DNA from: Ectopseudomonas composti
GTDB taxonomy: Bacteria; Pseudomonadota; Gammaproteobacteria; Pseudomonadales; Pseudomonadaceae
DNA length: 11,578 nucleotides
Assembly (NCBI GenBank): GCA_946886245.1
Contig: CAMPIF010000085.1
Coordinates: 1-11,578 of the forward strand
Reading direction: 5' to 3'
The notes beneath the pieces are model-generated. The model worked only from the letters and a program-made list of their open reading frames with translations, did no database searches and was not told where the DNA came from. Both the position numbers and the translations under genes were made by a program. Of this stretch, positions 1-6,311 are shown one piece after another (position 1 is the first letter of the stretch; each line of letters begins with the position of its first letter).

Positions 1-16
1 GAGTACGGGGTTAGAC

Positions 17-655
17 ATGCAGACCGAAGACGAAGAGATCGCGCAACTGAAGGACTGGTGGAATCGTAACGGCAAGCCTTTGCTGGCCGGTGGCGCACTG
101 GCACTGGTAGCCGTATTCGGCTGGCAGGGCTGGCAGAAATACCAGGACAATCAGGCGCAAGGGGCCTCGGTGCTTTACCAGCAACTGCTGGAAACCGCGT
201 TGGACCCGGCCGGCAAGCCCGACGCCGCGAAGGTTGCCGAATTGGCCGGCAAGCTCGACAACGAGTTCGGCGGTACCCACTACGCCCAGTACGGCAGCCT
301 GTTCGTCGCCAAGGTCGCCGTCGAAGCGGACCGCCTCGACGATGCCGCTGCAGCGCTGCAGCGCGTACTCGACAAGCCTGCCGACGCCACGCTCGGTGAG
401 CTGGCACGTCAGCGTCTGGCGCGTGTGCTGGCTGCGCAGGACAGGACCGATGATGCGCTGAAGCTGCTCGATGCCCAGGTCGAGGATGCCTTCCTCGCCA
501 GCCGTGAAGAACTCAAGGGTGACCTGCTGGTACAGCTGGGTCGCAGCGATGACGCGCACGCTGCCTATCAGAAGGCCAAGGATGCACTGGCCGAAGACGC
601 CGCTGTCGGCGGTCTGCAGATGAAGCTGGACGACCTGGCAAAAGGGGATGCGTGA
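17..655 (+). CDS. yfgM: YfgM-family periplasmic TPR protein anchored in the inner membrane
   Basis: A 212-residue protein, close to the 206 residues of E. coli YfgM. The N-terminus is acidic (about residues 1-20). One hydrophobic segment follows (about 22-37), then a long Ala/Leu/Asp-rich helical region (about 50-205) with TPR-like helix pairs such as DDAAAALQRVLDKPADA. This predicts an N-in/C-out single-pass protein with a periplasmic TPR domain. In E. coli, YfgM binds SecYEG with PpiD and passes clients to periplasmic chaperones; applying that role here is inference from family and neighbour. The ATG is preceded by GGGG at 7-10 with 6-nt spacing. The 3' end overlaps bamB by 8 nt, implying translational coupling. 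A TAG at 12-14 in another frame may end the upstream gene, which in Pseudomonas is normally hisS, but too little is in the window to identify it. Confidence 0.93.
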   Translation: MQTEDEEIAQLKDWWNRNGKPLLAGGALALVAVFGWQGWQKYQDNQAQGASVLYQQLLETALDPAGKPDAAKVAELAGKLDNEFGGTHYAQYGSLFVAKVAVEADRLDDAAAALQRVLDKPADATLGELARQRLARVLAAQDRTDDALKLLDAQVEDAFLASREELKGDLLVQLGRSDDAHAAYQKAKDALAEDAAVGGLQMKLDDLAKGDA

Positions 656-1799
656 CGTGATGCGTTGGAAGAATGCCGCACTGCTGGCTCTGGCCGTTCT
701 GGTCGTGGGTTGCAGCAGCAATAGCAAGAAGGAACTGCCGCCCGCCGAACTGACCAAATTCGACGAAGAAGTCGAGTTGCGCACCGAGTGGAGTCGCTCT
801 GTCGGTGACGGTCAGGGCGAAACCTTCAACATGCTGGTACCGGCCATCGAGGGCGAGGTGATCTACGCCGCCGACGTCGAGGGCCTGGTCATGGCCATGG
901 ACCGCACCAGCGGCAAGGTCATCTGGCGCAAGAAACTCGAAATCCCGGTTTCCGGCGCCATTGGTGTCGGCTACGGCCAGGTGCTGGTCGGTACGCTCAA
1001 GGGCGAAGTGATCGCGCTCGACTCCAGCGACGGTGAAGAACAGTGGCGCTCGCGCGTGACCAGCGAAGTGCTGGCTGCGCCGGCCAGCAACGGCGATATC
1101 GTCGTGGTGCAGACCCAGGACGATCGCCTGATCGCCTTCGATGCCAGCACCGGTAGCCAGCGCTGGATCGTCGAGAACACCCCGGCCGTACTGACCCTGC
1201 GCGGCACTGGCGCTCCGCTGGTGACCAACCGTCTGGTGGTGGCTGGCCTGTCCAGTGGCAAGGTGGTCGCGGTCGACGCCCAGCGCGGCCTGCCTATGTG
1301 GGAACAGCGTGTGGCCATTCCGCAGGGTCGTTCCGAGCTGGAGCGCGTGGTGGACATCGACGGCGGCCTGCTGCTGTCCGGTGGCACTGTCTACGCGGTG
1401 AGCTACCAGGGCCGAGTCGTGGCCATGGACCTGGAATCCGGTCGTGTGCTGTGGCAACGCGAGGCCTCGAGTTCGGTAGGCGTCGCTCAGGGCTTCGGCA
1501 ACGTGTACGTCAGCCATGCCAGCGGCACCGTCGAAGGTATCGACGAGCGCAGTGCCTCGGCGTTGTGGAGCAACGACTCCCTGGCGCGTCGTCAGCTGTC
1601 GGCACCGCAAGTGTTCTCCAGTTATGTGGCCGTGGGCGATGTGGAAGGCTATCTGCATCTGCTGAGCCAGGTCGATGGCCGTTTCGTCGGTCGTACCCGT
1701 ATCGACAGCGATGGCCTGCGTGCCCAGCCGTTGGTGGTCGGGGATTGGCTGTACGTCTATGGCAACAGCGGCAAGTTGGTGGCACTGACCATCAAATGA
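648..1799 (+). CDS. bamB: Outer membrane assembly lipoprotein BamB
   Basis: A 383-residue beta-propeller lipoprotein of the BAM complex, which folds beta-barrel proteins into the outer membrane; BamB sits on the periplasmic side and supports BamA. The signal is lipoprotein-type: a short basic start, a Leu/Ala-rich core and lipobox VVGC with the lipidated Cys at residue 22, followed by SSNSKKE. Eight repeats with the PQQ-like pattern (for example VIYAADVEGLVMAMD, QVLVGTLKGEVIALD, TVYAVSYQGRVVAMD) cover the rest, matching the eight-bladed fold. The start at 648 overlaps the yfgM stop (ATGCGTGA). An internal ATG at 660 would give 379 residues with a more usual distance from the AAAAGGGG at 640-647. 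I prefer 648 because, from memory, other Pseudomonas BamB proteins begin MRDV and lack the second Met. The family call is firm; the exact start is less so. Confidence 0.95.
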   Translation: MRDVMRWKNAALLALAVLVVGCSSNSKKELPPAELTKFDEEVELRTEWSRSVGDGQGETFNMLVPAIEGEVIYAADVEGLVMAMDRTSGKVIWRKKLEIPVSGAIGVGYGQVLVGTLKGEVIALDSSDGEEQWRSRVTSEVLAAPASNGDIVVVQTQDDRLIAFDASTGSQRWIVENTPAVLTLRGTGAPLVTNRLVVAGLSSGKVVAVDAQRGLPMWEQRVAIPQGRSELERVVDIDGGLLLSGGTVYAVSYQGRVVAMDLESGRVLWQREASSSVGVAQGFGNVYVSHASGTVEGIDERSASALWSNDSLARRQLSAPQVFSSYVAVGDVEGYLHLLSQVDGRFVGRTRIDSDGLRAQPLVVGDWLYVYGNSGKLVALTIK

Positions 1800-1811
1800 A
1801 CCGACTATGCT

Positions 1812-1836
1812 GCATCCAGACCTGAGTCTTGGATGC
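1812..1836 (+). other. Hairpin 1 in the bamB-der gap
   Basis: Inverted repeat 13 nt after the bamB stop. GCATCCA (1812-1818) plus GAC (1819-1821) pair with GTC (1826-1828) and TGGATGC (1830-1836). T1829 is a single bulge and CTGA is the tetraloop, giving a ten-base-pair stem. No T tract follows, so it is not a standard intrinsic terminator. It may protect the bamB mRNA 3' end or act in the der leader. Confidence 0.5.
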
Positions 1837-1854
1837 CGCAGCGCAACAGATTCC

Positions 1855-1879
1855 GGCCGCTGCCCCTGCAGCGGCCTTT
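1855..1879 (+). terminator. Possible intrinsic terminator or attenuator between bamB and der
   Basis: A perfect inverted repeat GGCCGCTGC / GCAGCGGCC (1855-1863 and 1868-1876) has a CCCT loop and is followed by TTTGCATTTT. The stem is nine GC-rich base pairs and very stable, but the T tract is broken after three bases. Partial termination after bamB, with read-through into der 37 nt later, is plausible. No convincing der promoter is visible in the rest of the gap, although one cannot be excluded. Confidence 0.5.
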
Positions 1880-1912
1880 GCATTTTCTGAATTAACTCAA
1901 GTGGAGAGCCTG

Positions 1913-3391
1913 ATGGTTCCCGTAATTGCCCTGGTGGGCCGGCCGAACGTCGGCAAGTCCACACTCTTCAACCGCCTGACCCGCAGCCGCGACGCCATCG
2001 TCGGCGACCTGTCCGGTCTGACCCGCGACCGCCAGTATGGCGAGGCGAAGTGGCAGGGGCGCACCTATATCGTGATCGACACCGGTGGTATTTCCGGTGA
2101 CGAAGAAGGCATCGACGCGAAGATGGCCGAGCAGTCGCTGCAGGCCATCGAAGAGGCCGATGCCGTGCTGTTCCTGGTGGACGCGCGCGCCGGCATGACC
2201 GCTTCCGACCAGATGATCGGTGAGCACCTGCGCCGTCGTAACAAGCAGAGCTTCCTGGTGGTGAACAAGGTCGATAACCTCGACGTCGACCTGGCCCGTG
2301 CCGAGTTCAGCCCCATGGGCCTGGGCGAGCCGCTGGCGATTGCCGGTGCTCATGGCCGTGGCATCACCCAGATGCTCGAAGTGGTGCTTGGCGCCTTCCC
2401 CAAGGATGCCGGCGAGCCGGAAGAGGGCGCCGAAGAAGAGGAAGAGGTGCTCGAAGGCCAGGAAGCCAAGCGCATTCCCGGTCCGAGCGAGAAGGACGGC
2501 ATCAAGCTCGCCATCATCGGCCGCCCCAACGTGGGCAAGTCGACCCTGGTCAACCGCATGCTGGGTGAAGAGCGGGTCATCGTCTATGACCAGGCCGGCA
2601 CCACCCGCGACAGCATCTACATCCCGTTCGAGCGTGACGACGAGAAGTACACGCTGATCGATACCGCAGGCGTGCGCCGTCGCGGCAAGATCTTCGAGGC
2701 CGTGGAGAAGTTCTCCGTGGTCAAGACGCTGCAGGCCATTCAGGACTCCAACGTCGTGGTGTTCGTCATGGACGCCCGCGAAGGGGTGGTCGACCACGAC
2801 CTCAACCTGCTCGGCTTCGTGCTGGAAAGCGGCCGCGCCCTGGTCATCGCCCTGAACAAGTGGGACGGCATGGATCAGGGCCAGAAGGATTACGTGAAGA
2901 CCGAGCTGGAGCGCCGGCTGTTCTTCGTCGACTTCGCCGATATCCACTTCATCTCGGCGTTGCACGGCACTGGTGTCGGCCATCTGTACAAATCGGTGCA
3001 GGCCTCGTTCAAGTCGGCCATCACTCGCTGGCCCACCAGCCGCCTGACGCAGATTCTCGAAGATGCCGTCAGCGACCACGCGCCGCCTCTGGTCAACGGT
3101 CGCCGCATCAAGCTGCGCTATGCCCACCTGGGGGGCGCCAACCCGCCGCTGATCGTGATCCACGGTAACCAGGTCGACGCGGTCCCGCGTGCCTACTCCC
3201 GCTACCTGGAAAACACCTTCCGCCGCGTGCTGAAACTGGTCGGTACGCCGATCCGCATCGAGTACAAGGGGGGCGAGAACCCCTACGAGGGCAACAAGAA
3301 CAAGCTTACCGATCGCCAGGTGAACAAGAAGCGCCGGCTGATGAGCCACCACAAGAAGGCCGAAAAGAAGCGCAAGGACAAGCGCAAGTAA
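1913..3391 (+). CDS. der: Ribosome biogenesis GTPase Der (EngA)
   Basis: A 492-residue double-GTPase needed for maturation of the 50S ribosomal subunit; it acts in the cytoplasm. G domain 1 has GRPNVGKS at 9-16, DTGG at 56-59 and NKVD at 118-121. G domain 2 has GRPNVGKS at 203-210, DTAG at 250-253, NKWD at 315-318 and SAL at 348-350. A C-terminal KH-like domain covers about 370-465. The inter-domain linker (about 167-184) is very acidic, with [15 protein letters not shown]. The C-terminus is highly basic ([12 protein letters not shown]), as expected for rRNA contact. The frame stays open upstream to a TTG at 1829, but the family start [16 protein letters not shown] is at 1913 and has GGAG at 1903-1906 with 6-nt spacing. 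All catalytic motifs are intact and length is normal. Confidence 0.98.
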   Translation: MVPVIALVGRPNVGKSTLFNRLTRSRDAIVGDLSGLTRDRQYGEAKWQGRTYIVIDTGGISGDEEGIDAKMAEQSLQAIEEADAVLFLVDARAGMTASDQMIGEHLRRRNKQSFLVVNKVDNLDVDLARAEFSPMGLGEPLAIAGAHGRGITQMLEVVLGAFPKDAGEPEEGAEEEEEVLEGQEAKRIPGPSEKDGIKLAIIGRPNVGKSTLVNRMLGEERVIVYDQAGTTRDSIYIPFERDDEKYTLIDTAGVRRRGKIFEAVEKFSVVKTLQAIQDSNVVVFVMDAREGVVDHDLNLLGFVLESGRALVIALNKWDGMDQGQKDYVKTELERRLFFVDFADIHFISALHGTGVGHLYKSVQASFKSAITRWPTSRLTQILEDAVSDHAPPLVNGRRIKLRYAHLGGANPPLIVIHGNQVDAVPRAYSRYLENTFRRVLKLVGTPIRIEYKGGENPYEGNKNKLTDRQVNKKRRLMSHHKKAEKKRKDKRK

Positions 3392-3403
3392 GCTCTGTCG
3401 CAG

Positions 3404-3434
3404 CGTGCGCGCCGGGGATCGTTCGGCGTGCACG
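3404..3434 (+). terminator. Hairpin after der, terminator-like but without an adjacent T tract
   Basis: CGTGCGCGCCG (3404-3414) pairs with CGGCGTGCACG (3424-3434) through ten Watson-Crick pairs and one G-U pair, with a 9-nt loop. It starts 13 nt after the der stop. The nearest T run (3452-3456) is 17 nt beyond the stem, too far for a standard intrinsic terminator. A 3'-end stabiliser or Rho-assisted stop is possible. The rest of the gap to 3532 shows no strong promoter; TATCCT at 3494-3499 is a weak -10 candidate without a good -35. Confidence 0.4.
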
Positions 3435-3532
3435 GCATAAGCTTCCAACGCTTTTTCATAAGCACTCGGGTGCCGTCTGCAGCGGCCTTCGGCTATCCTC
3501 GCGGCTTGCCTTGTTCTTCGTAGGAAGTCGCG

Positions 3533-4681
3533 ATGCTCGTCAGCAAACTGCCCAACGTCGGCACCACCATCTTCACGCGGATGTCCCAGCTCGCCCTGGA
3601 GACCGGGGCGATCAATCTGTCTCAGGGCTTTCCCGACTTCGACGGGCCGCAGGCGCTGCGTGAGGCCGTGGCACGCCACATCATGGAAGGGCGCAATCAG
3701 TATTCGCCGATGACCGGGCTACCCGCGCTGCGCCAGCAGGTTGCGGCGAAGATCGCCCGCAGCTACGGCGTGCAGCGTGATGCCGACAGCGAGATCACCA
3801 TTACCCCAGGCGCCACCGAAGCGATCTTCTGCGCGGTGCAGGCGCTGATTCGTCCGGGTGATGAAGCCGTCGTCCTCGACCCTTGCTACGACAGCTACGA
3901 GCCGTCGGTGGAACTGGCTGGTGGGTGTTGCGTGCATGTGCCCTTGGCATTGCCGGATTTCACTGTGGATTGGCAGCGCCTGGCCGATGCGATCACGCCG
4001 CGCACCCGGCTGATCTTCCTCAACTCGCCGCACAACCCCAGTGGCGCGCTGCTGACCGGCGCCGATCTGGACAAGCTGGCCGAGCTGATTCGTGGCCGCG
4101 CTATCCATGTGATCAGCGACGAGGTCTACGAACACCTGATCTTCGACGGCCAACGCCATGCCAGCGTGCTGGCCCACGAGGAGCTGTATCAGCGCGCCTT
4201 CGTGGTCAGCTCCTTCGGCAAGACCTATCACGTCACCGGCTGGAAGACCGGCTACGTGGTGGCGCCGTCCACGCTGACCGCCGAGCTGCGCAAGATTCAC
4301 CAGTACGTCAACTTCTGCGGCGTGACGCCATTGCAGTTCGGCCTGGCCGATTTCATGGCCGGGCACCCCGAGCATGTCGAAGAGCTGCCGGCCTTCTATC
4401 AGGCCAAGCGTGACCTGTTCTGCGACCTGCTGGCGGGGTCGCGTTTCACCTTCAGCCGCGCGCCAGGCACCTACTTCCAGTTGGCCGACTACTCGGCCAT
4501 TCGCCCGGATCTGGACGATGTGGCCATGGCCGAATGGCTGACCCGCAAACACGGCGTGGCGGCGATTCCGGTTTCGGTCTTCTATCAGTCCGCGCCCAAG
4601 GAGATGCGCCTGGTGCGCTTCTGCTTCGCCAAGCGTGAGGAGACGCTGCGCGAGGCTGCCGAGAAACTGTGCGCGGTGTAG
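3533..4681 (+). CDS. PLP-dependent aminotransferase, methionine/glutamine transaminase K type (YbdL-like)
   Basis: A 382-residue fold-type I class I/II aminotransferase. The N-terminus has the family pattern INLSQGFPDFDGP (27-39) and NQYSPMTGLPALR. TPGATEAI (91-98) is the PLP phosphate region. NSPHNPSG (164-171), DEVYEH (196-201) and SSFGKTYHVTGWKTGY follow, with K230 as the Schiff-base lysine. R372 in VRFCFAKREE should bind the substrate carboxylate. These fit the YbdL/kynurenine aminotransferase/glutamine transaminase K group, which moves amino groups from methionine, glutamine or aromatic amino acids to 2-oxo acids. AGGAA at 3522-3526 precedes the ATG with 6-nt spacing. The downstream omega-amidase supports a glutamine or methionine salvage role (inference). 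The TAG stop at 4679-4681 falls in the left end of a palindromic repeat, so the last residue or two may come from the insertion. Confidence 0.9.
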   Translation: MLVSKLPNVGTTIFTRMSQLALETGAINLSQGFPDFDGPQALREAVARHIMEGRNQYSPMTGLPALRQQVAAKIARSYGVQRDADSEITITPGATEAIFCAVQALIRPGDEAVVLDPCYDSYEPSVELAGGCCVHVPLALPDFTVDWQRLADAITPRTRLIFLNSPHNPSGALLTGADLDKLAELIRGRAIHVISDEVYEHLIFDGQRHASVLAHEELYQRAFVVSSFGKTYHVTGWKTGYVVAPSTLTAELRKIHQYVNFCGVTPLQFGLADFMAGHPEHVEELPAFYQAKRDLFCDLLAGSRFTFSRAPGTYFQLADYSAIRPDLDDVAMAEWLTRKHGVAAIPVSVFYQSAPKEMRLVRFCFAKREETLREAAEKLCAV

Positions 4682-4745
4682 GTGGAAAACCGTGAAGCGA
4701 TACCCACCAAAGCCTGGTGGATGTAAAAAACGACATCCACCCTAC
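4678..4745. repeat. Short palindromic intergenic element with GTAGG/CCTAC ends, copy A
   Basis: About 68 bp bounded by near-inverted termini: GTAGGTGGA at 4678-4686 against TCCACCCTAC at 4736-4745, the left end lacking one G. Internal pairing is dense. GGTGG (4681-4685) can pair with CCACC (4704-4708). CCACCA (4704-4709) can pair with TGGTGG (4715-4720). GGTGGATGT (4716-4724) pairs perfectly with ACATCCACC (4733-4741) around AAAAAACG. The same kind of GTAGGGTGGAT element recurs in Pseudomonas genomes as far as I recall. It begins inside the aminotransferase stop codon. Confidence 0.6.
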
Positions 4746-4765
4746 GCGCTGTGCGTGGTGTGATG

Positions 4766-4818
4766 GTAGGGCGGGTGCAACCCGCCTGTGAGGTGTTGGC
4801 GGGTTTCACCCGCCCTAC
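4766..4818. repeat. Double-palindrome intergenic element with GTAGGG/CCCTAC ends, copy B
   Basis: Two 21-nt arms (4766-4786 and 4798-4818) are inverted repeats of each other with one mismatch, around an 11-nt centre. The outer 12 bases, GTAGGGCGGGTG and CACCCGCCCTAC, match perfectly. Each arm is itself a hairpin (GGCGGGT, 3 nt, ACCCGCC). The element can therefore fold as one long stem or as two short ones. It ends 18 nt before the omega-amidase start and 7 nt before that gene's GAGG. It resembles REP/MITE-like elements; no gene is encoded. Confidence 0.7.
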
Positions 4819-4836
4819 GGCGAGCGAGGCGCCCCA

Positions 4837-5619
4837 ATGAGCGACAAAACCGATCTCGAGCTGGCACTGATCCAGACCACCCTGGCCTGGCACGATCCGG
4901 CCGCCAACCGCGAGCACTTCCAGGTGTTGCTGGAACAGGCGCGCGGCGCCGATCTGGTGATCCTGCCGGAAATGTTCACCAGCGGGTTTTCCATGGCGTC
5001 GGCCGAGCTGGCCGAGCCCGAGGATGGCCCCAGCAGCGCCTGGCTACGTGAGCAGGCGCAGCGTATCGATGCGGTGATCTGCGGCAGCCTGATCATCCAG
5101 GCGGCGGACGGCAGTTACCGCAATCGCCTGCTCTGGGCGCGCCCGGATGGCTCTTTGGCGCATTACGACAAGCGTCATCTGTTTCGCATGGCCGGTGAGC
5201 ACAAGCATTACAGCGCAGGTAACGAGCAGGTCGTGCTGGCGCTCAAGGGCTGGCGAGTGCGCCCATTGATCTGCTACGACCTGCGCTTCCCGGTGTGGAG
5301 CCGTGACGCCGGTGGTACCGATCTTCTGCTGTATACCGCCAACTGGCCGGGTGCGCGCCGCCAGCACTGGAACCGCCTGCTGCCGGCGCGAGCGATCGAG
5401 AACCTGTGCTATGTCGCGGCTGTGAACCGCGTCGGCGAGGACGGCAAGGGTCATGGGTATACTGGCGACTCCCAGGTCCTGGATTTCCAGGGCGAGGTGC
5501 TGCTGGCGGCAGGCGATGGCGACGGTGTGTTCCGCAGCCGGTTGTCGAGCGAGGCACTGGCAGCCTACCGCGAGCGTTTCCCTGCGCACCTGGATGCCGA
5601 TGCCTTCACCTTGAGCTGA
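4837..5619 (+). CDS. Nitrilase-superfamily omega-amidase (YafV/Nit2-like)
   Basis: A 260-residue cytoplasmic carbon-nitrogen hydrolase. The catalytic triad is E45 in LPEMFTSGF, K112 in HYDKRHLF and C146 in LICYDLRFP. Later family blocks include LLLYTANWP, RAIENLCYVAAVNRVG and HGYTGDSQVLD. The LPEMFTSGF and CYDLRFP contexts are those of YafV/Nit2 omega-amidases, which hydrolyse 2-oxoglutaramate or 2-oxosuccinamate to the oxo acid plus ammonia. Lying just downstream of a glutamine transaminase K-like gene, it probably removes the amide from the transamination product. GAGG at 4826-4829 with 7-nt spacing supports the ATG at 4837. Whether it is co-transcribed with the aminotransferase depends on read-through of the two palindromic elements in the 155-nt gap. 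Another small aliphatic amide substrate cannot be excluded. Confidence 0.9.
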   Translation: MSDKTDLELALIQTTLAWHDPAANREHFQVLLEQARGADLVILPEMFTSGFSMASAELAEPEDGPSSAWLREQAQRIDAVICGSLIIQAADGSYRNRLLWARPDGSLAHYDKRHLFRMAGEHKHYSAGNEQVVLALKGWRVRPLICYDLRFPVWSRDAGGTDLLLYTANWPGARRQHWNRLLPARAIENLCYVAAVNRVGEDGKGHGYTGDSQVLDFQGEVLLAAGDGDGVFRSRLSSEALAAYRERFPAHLDADAFTLS

Positions 5620-5630
5620 TCAGGAACAAC

Positions 5631-6092
5631 ATGAACATGGACGTACAACAGAGCAACCCCTTCCAGCCGCCGCAGGCCGACCTGCAACAGGCTACCACTC
5701 AGCAGTCGCCGCTCTACAGCGTCGCGGGTGTTGGCCTGGCGACCTTCATCGGCACGCCGCTGGCCGGCGCCTGGTTGCTGGCGCATAACCTGCAGCTGCT
5801 CGGCAAGGCGGATCGAGTCGCGTTGGTCTGGGGTATTTCCGTCTTCCTTCTGGTGGTGACCTTGGTCCTGGCTTTCGTGTTGCCGGAAGAGGTGCCCGCC
5901 ATGCCGTTCGCCATCGCACAGTTGATGGCGATGATCATGCTGGCCAAGAACCTCATGGAGGCCGATCTCAAGCAGCATGCCGAGGCCGGTGGTGCGTTGC
6001 TGTCCAACTGGCGGGCGGCGGGTATCGGTCTGATGTTCACCCTTGGCCTGGCCGCGCTGATGTTCGCGGTGCTGATGATCTTCGATATCTGA
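5631..6092 (+). CDS. Small four-helix membrane protein of unknown function
   Basis: I do not recognise a named family. The 153-residue protein has a polar, Gln/Pro-rich cytoplasmic-looking N-terminus (1-28) containing NPFQPPQADLQQ. This resembles the NP(Y/F)xPPxA motif at the start of many small bacterial membrane proteins. Four hydrophobic segments follow at about 31-52, 63-84, 87-106 and 128-151. A charged loop separates the last two (KNLMEADLKQHAEAGG). It starts 11 nt after the omega-amidase stop, with AGGA at 5622-5625 and 5-nt spacing, so it is probably co-transcribed and perhaps coupled. A second ATG two codons later (5637) is possible. The frame is open further upstream inside the amidase gene, but that part is arginine-rich and not protein-like. 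No catalytic motif is visible; a functional tie to the amidase is unproven. Confidence 0.8.
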   Translation: MNMDVQQSNPFQPPQADLQQATTQQSPLYSVAGVGLATFIGTPLAGAWLLAHNLQLLGKADRVALVWGISVFLLVVTLVLAFVLPEEVPAMPFAIAQLMAMIMLAKNLMEADLKQHAEAGGALLSNWRAAGIGLMFTLGLAALMFAVLMIFDI

Positions 6093-6102
6093 ACGTCTTG
6101 AT

Positions 6103-6259
6103 TCGCGGATTTGCTCCGTGCGATGAACGCGCGGGCTCGAGTCTGGTGGCGATGCTTCGTAGGGTGCGCCGCGCGCACCGGGGTCGACGATGGCTGATCT
6201 TCGGTGCTGATGGTTGTCGAGTCGTGAGCATCCTGCTCGCGGATTTGATCCGGGCCATG
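6103..6259. repeat. REP-like repeat cluster: a direct repeat pair and a GTAGGG palindrome
   Basis: Two direct copies of a 23-nt sequence starting TCGCGGATTTG lie at 6103-6125 and 6237-6259 (20 of 23 identical). Each contains a small dyad, CGGAT-TTG-ATCCG in the second copy. Between them, CGTAGGGTGCGCC starts at 6158 and forms the hairpin GGTGCGC-CGC-GCGCACC (6163-6179). It shares the CGTAGGG end with the elements at 4678-4818. No gene is apparent in 6093-6311; the rest is featureless until the terminator at 6266. Confidence 0.5.
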
Positions 6260-6265
6260 CATACA

Positions 6266-6292
6266 AAAACGCCGGGCATTGCCCGGCGTTTT
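6266..6292 (-). terminator. Intrinsic terminator of leuA
   Basis: Perfect 12-bp stem AAAACGCCGGGC / GCCCGGCGTTTT (6266-6277 and 6281-6292) with a 3-nt loop. Read on the minus strand it ends in TTTTTGTAT, a standard U tract, 20 nt after the leuA stop. Read on the plus strand it is followed by TTTTCGTGTT, so it may also stop transcripts arriving from the plus-strand genes. Confidence 0.9.
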
Positions 6293-6311
6293 CGTGTTCG
6301 GCGCTGAATAA

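Noticed and set aside
1829..1912. 28-codon N-terminal extension of Der from a TTG
   Set aside because: The extension translates intergenic hairpins; the family start and a GGAG site fit 1913.
513..1964. 483-codon minus-strand ORF opposite yfgM and bamB
   Set aside because: Shadow of two confident genes; no domain and no ribosome binding site.
1892..3679. 595-codon minus-strand ORF opposite der
   Set aside because: Antisense shadow of der; low-complexity His/Ala/Val/Asp-rich translation typical of reversed GC-rich coding DNA.
5406..5630. 75-codon extension of the small membrane protein inside the amidase gene
   Set aside because: The translation is Arg/Gly-rich out-of-frame amidase sequence; AGGA at 5622-5625 marks 5631 as the start.
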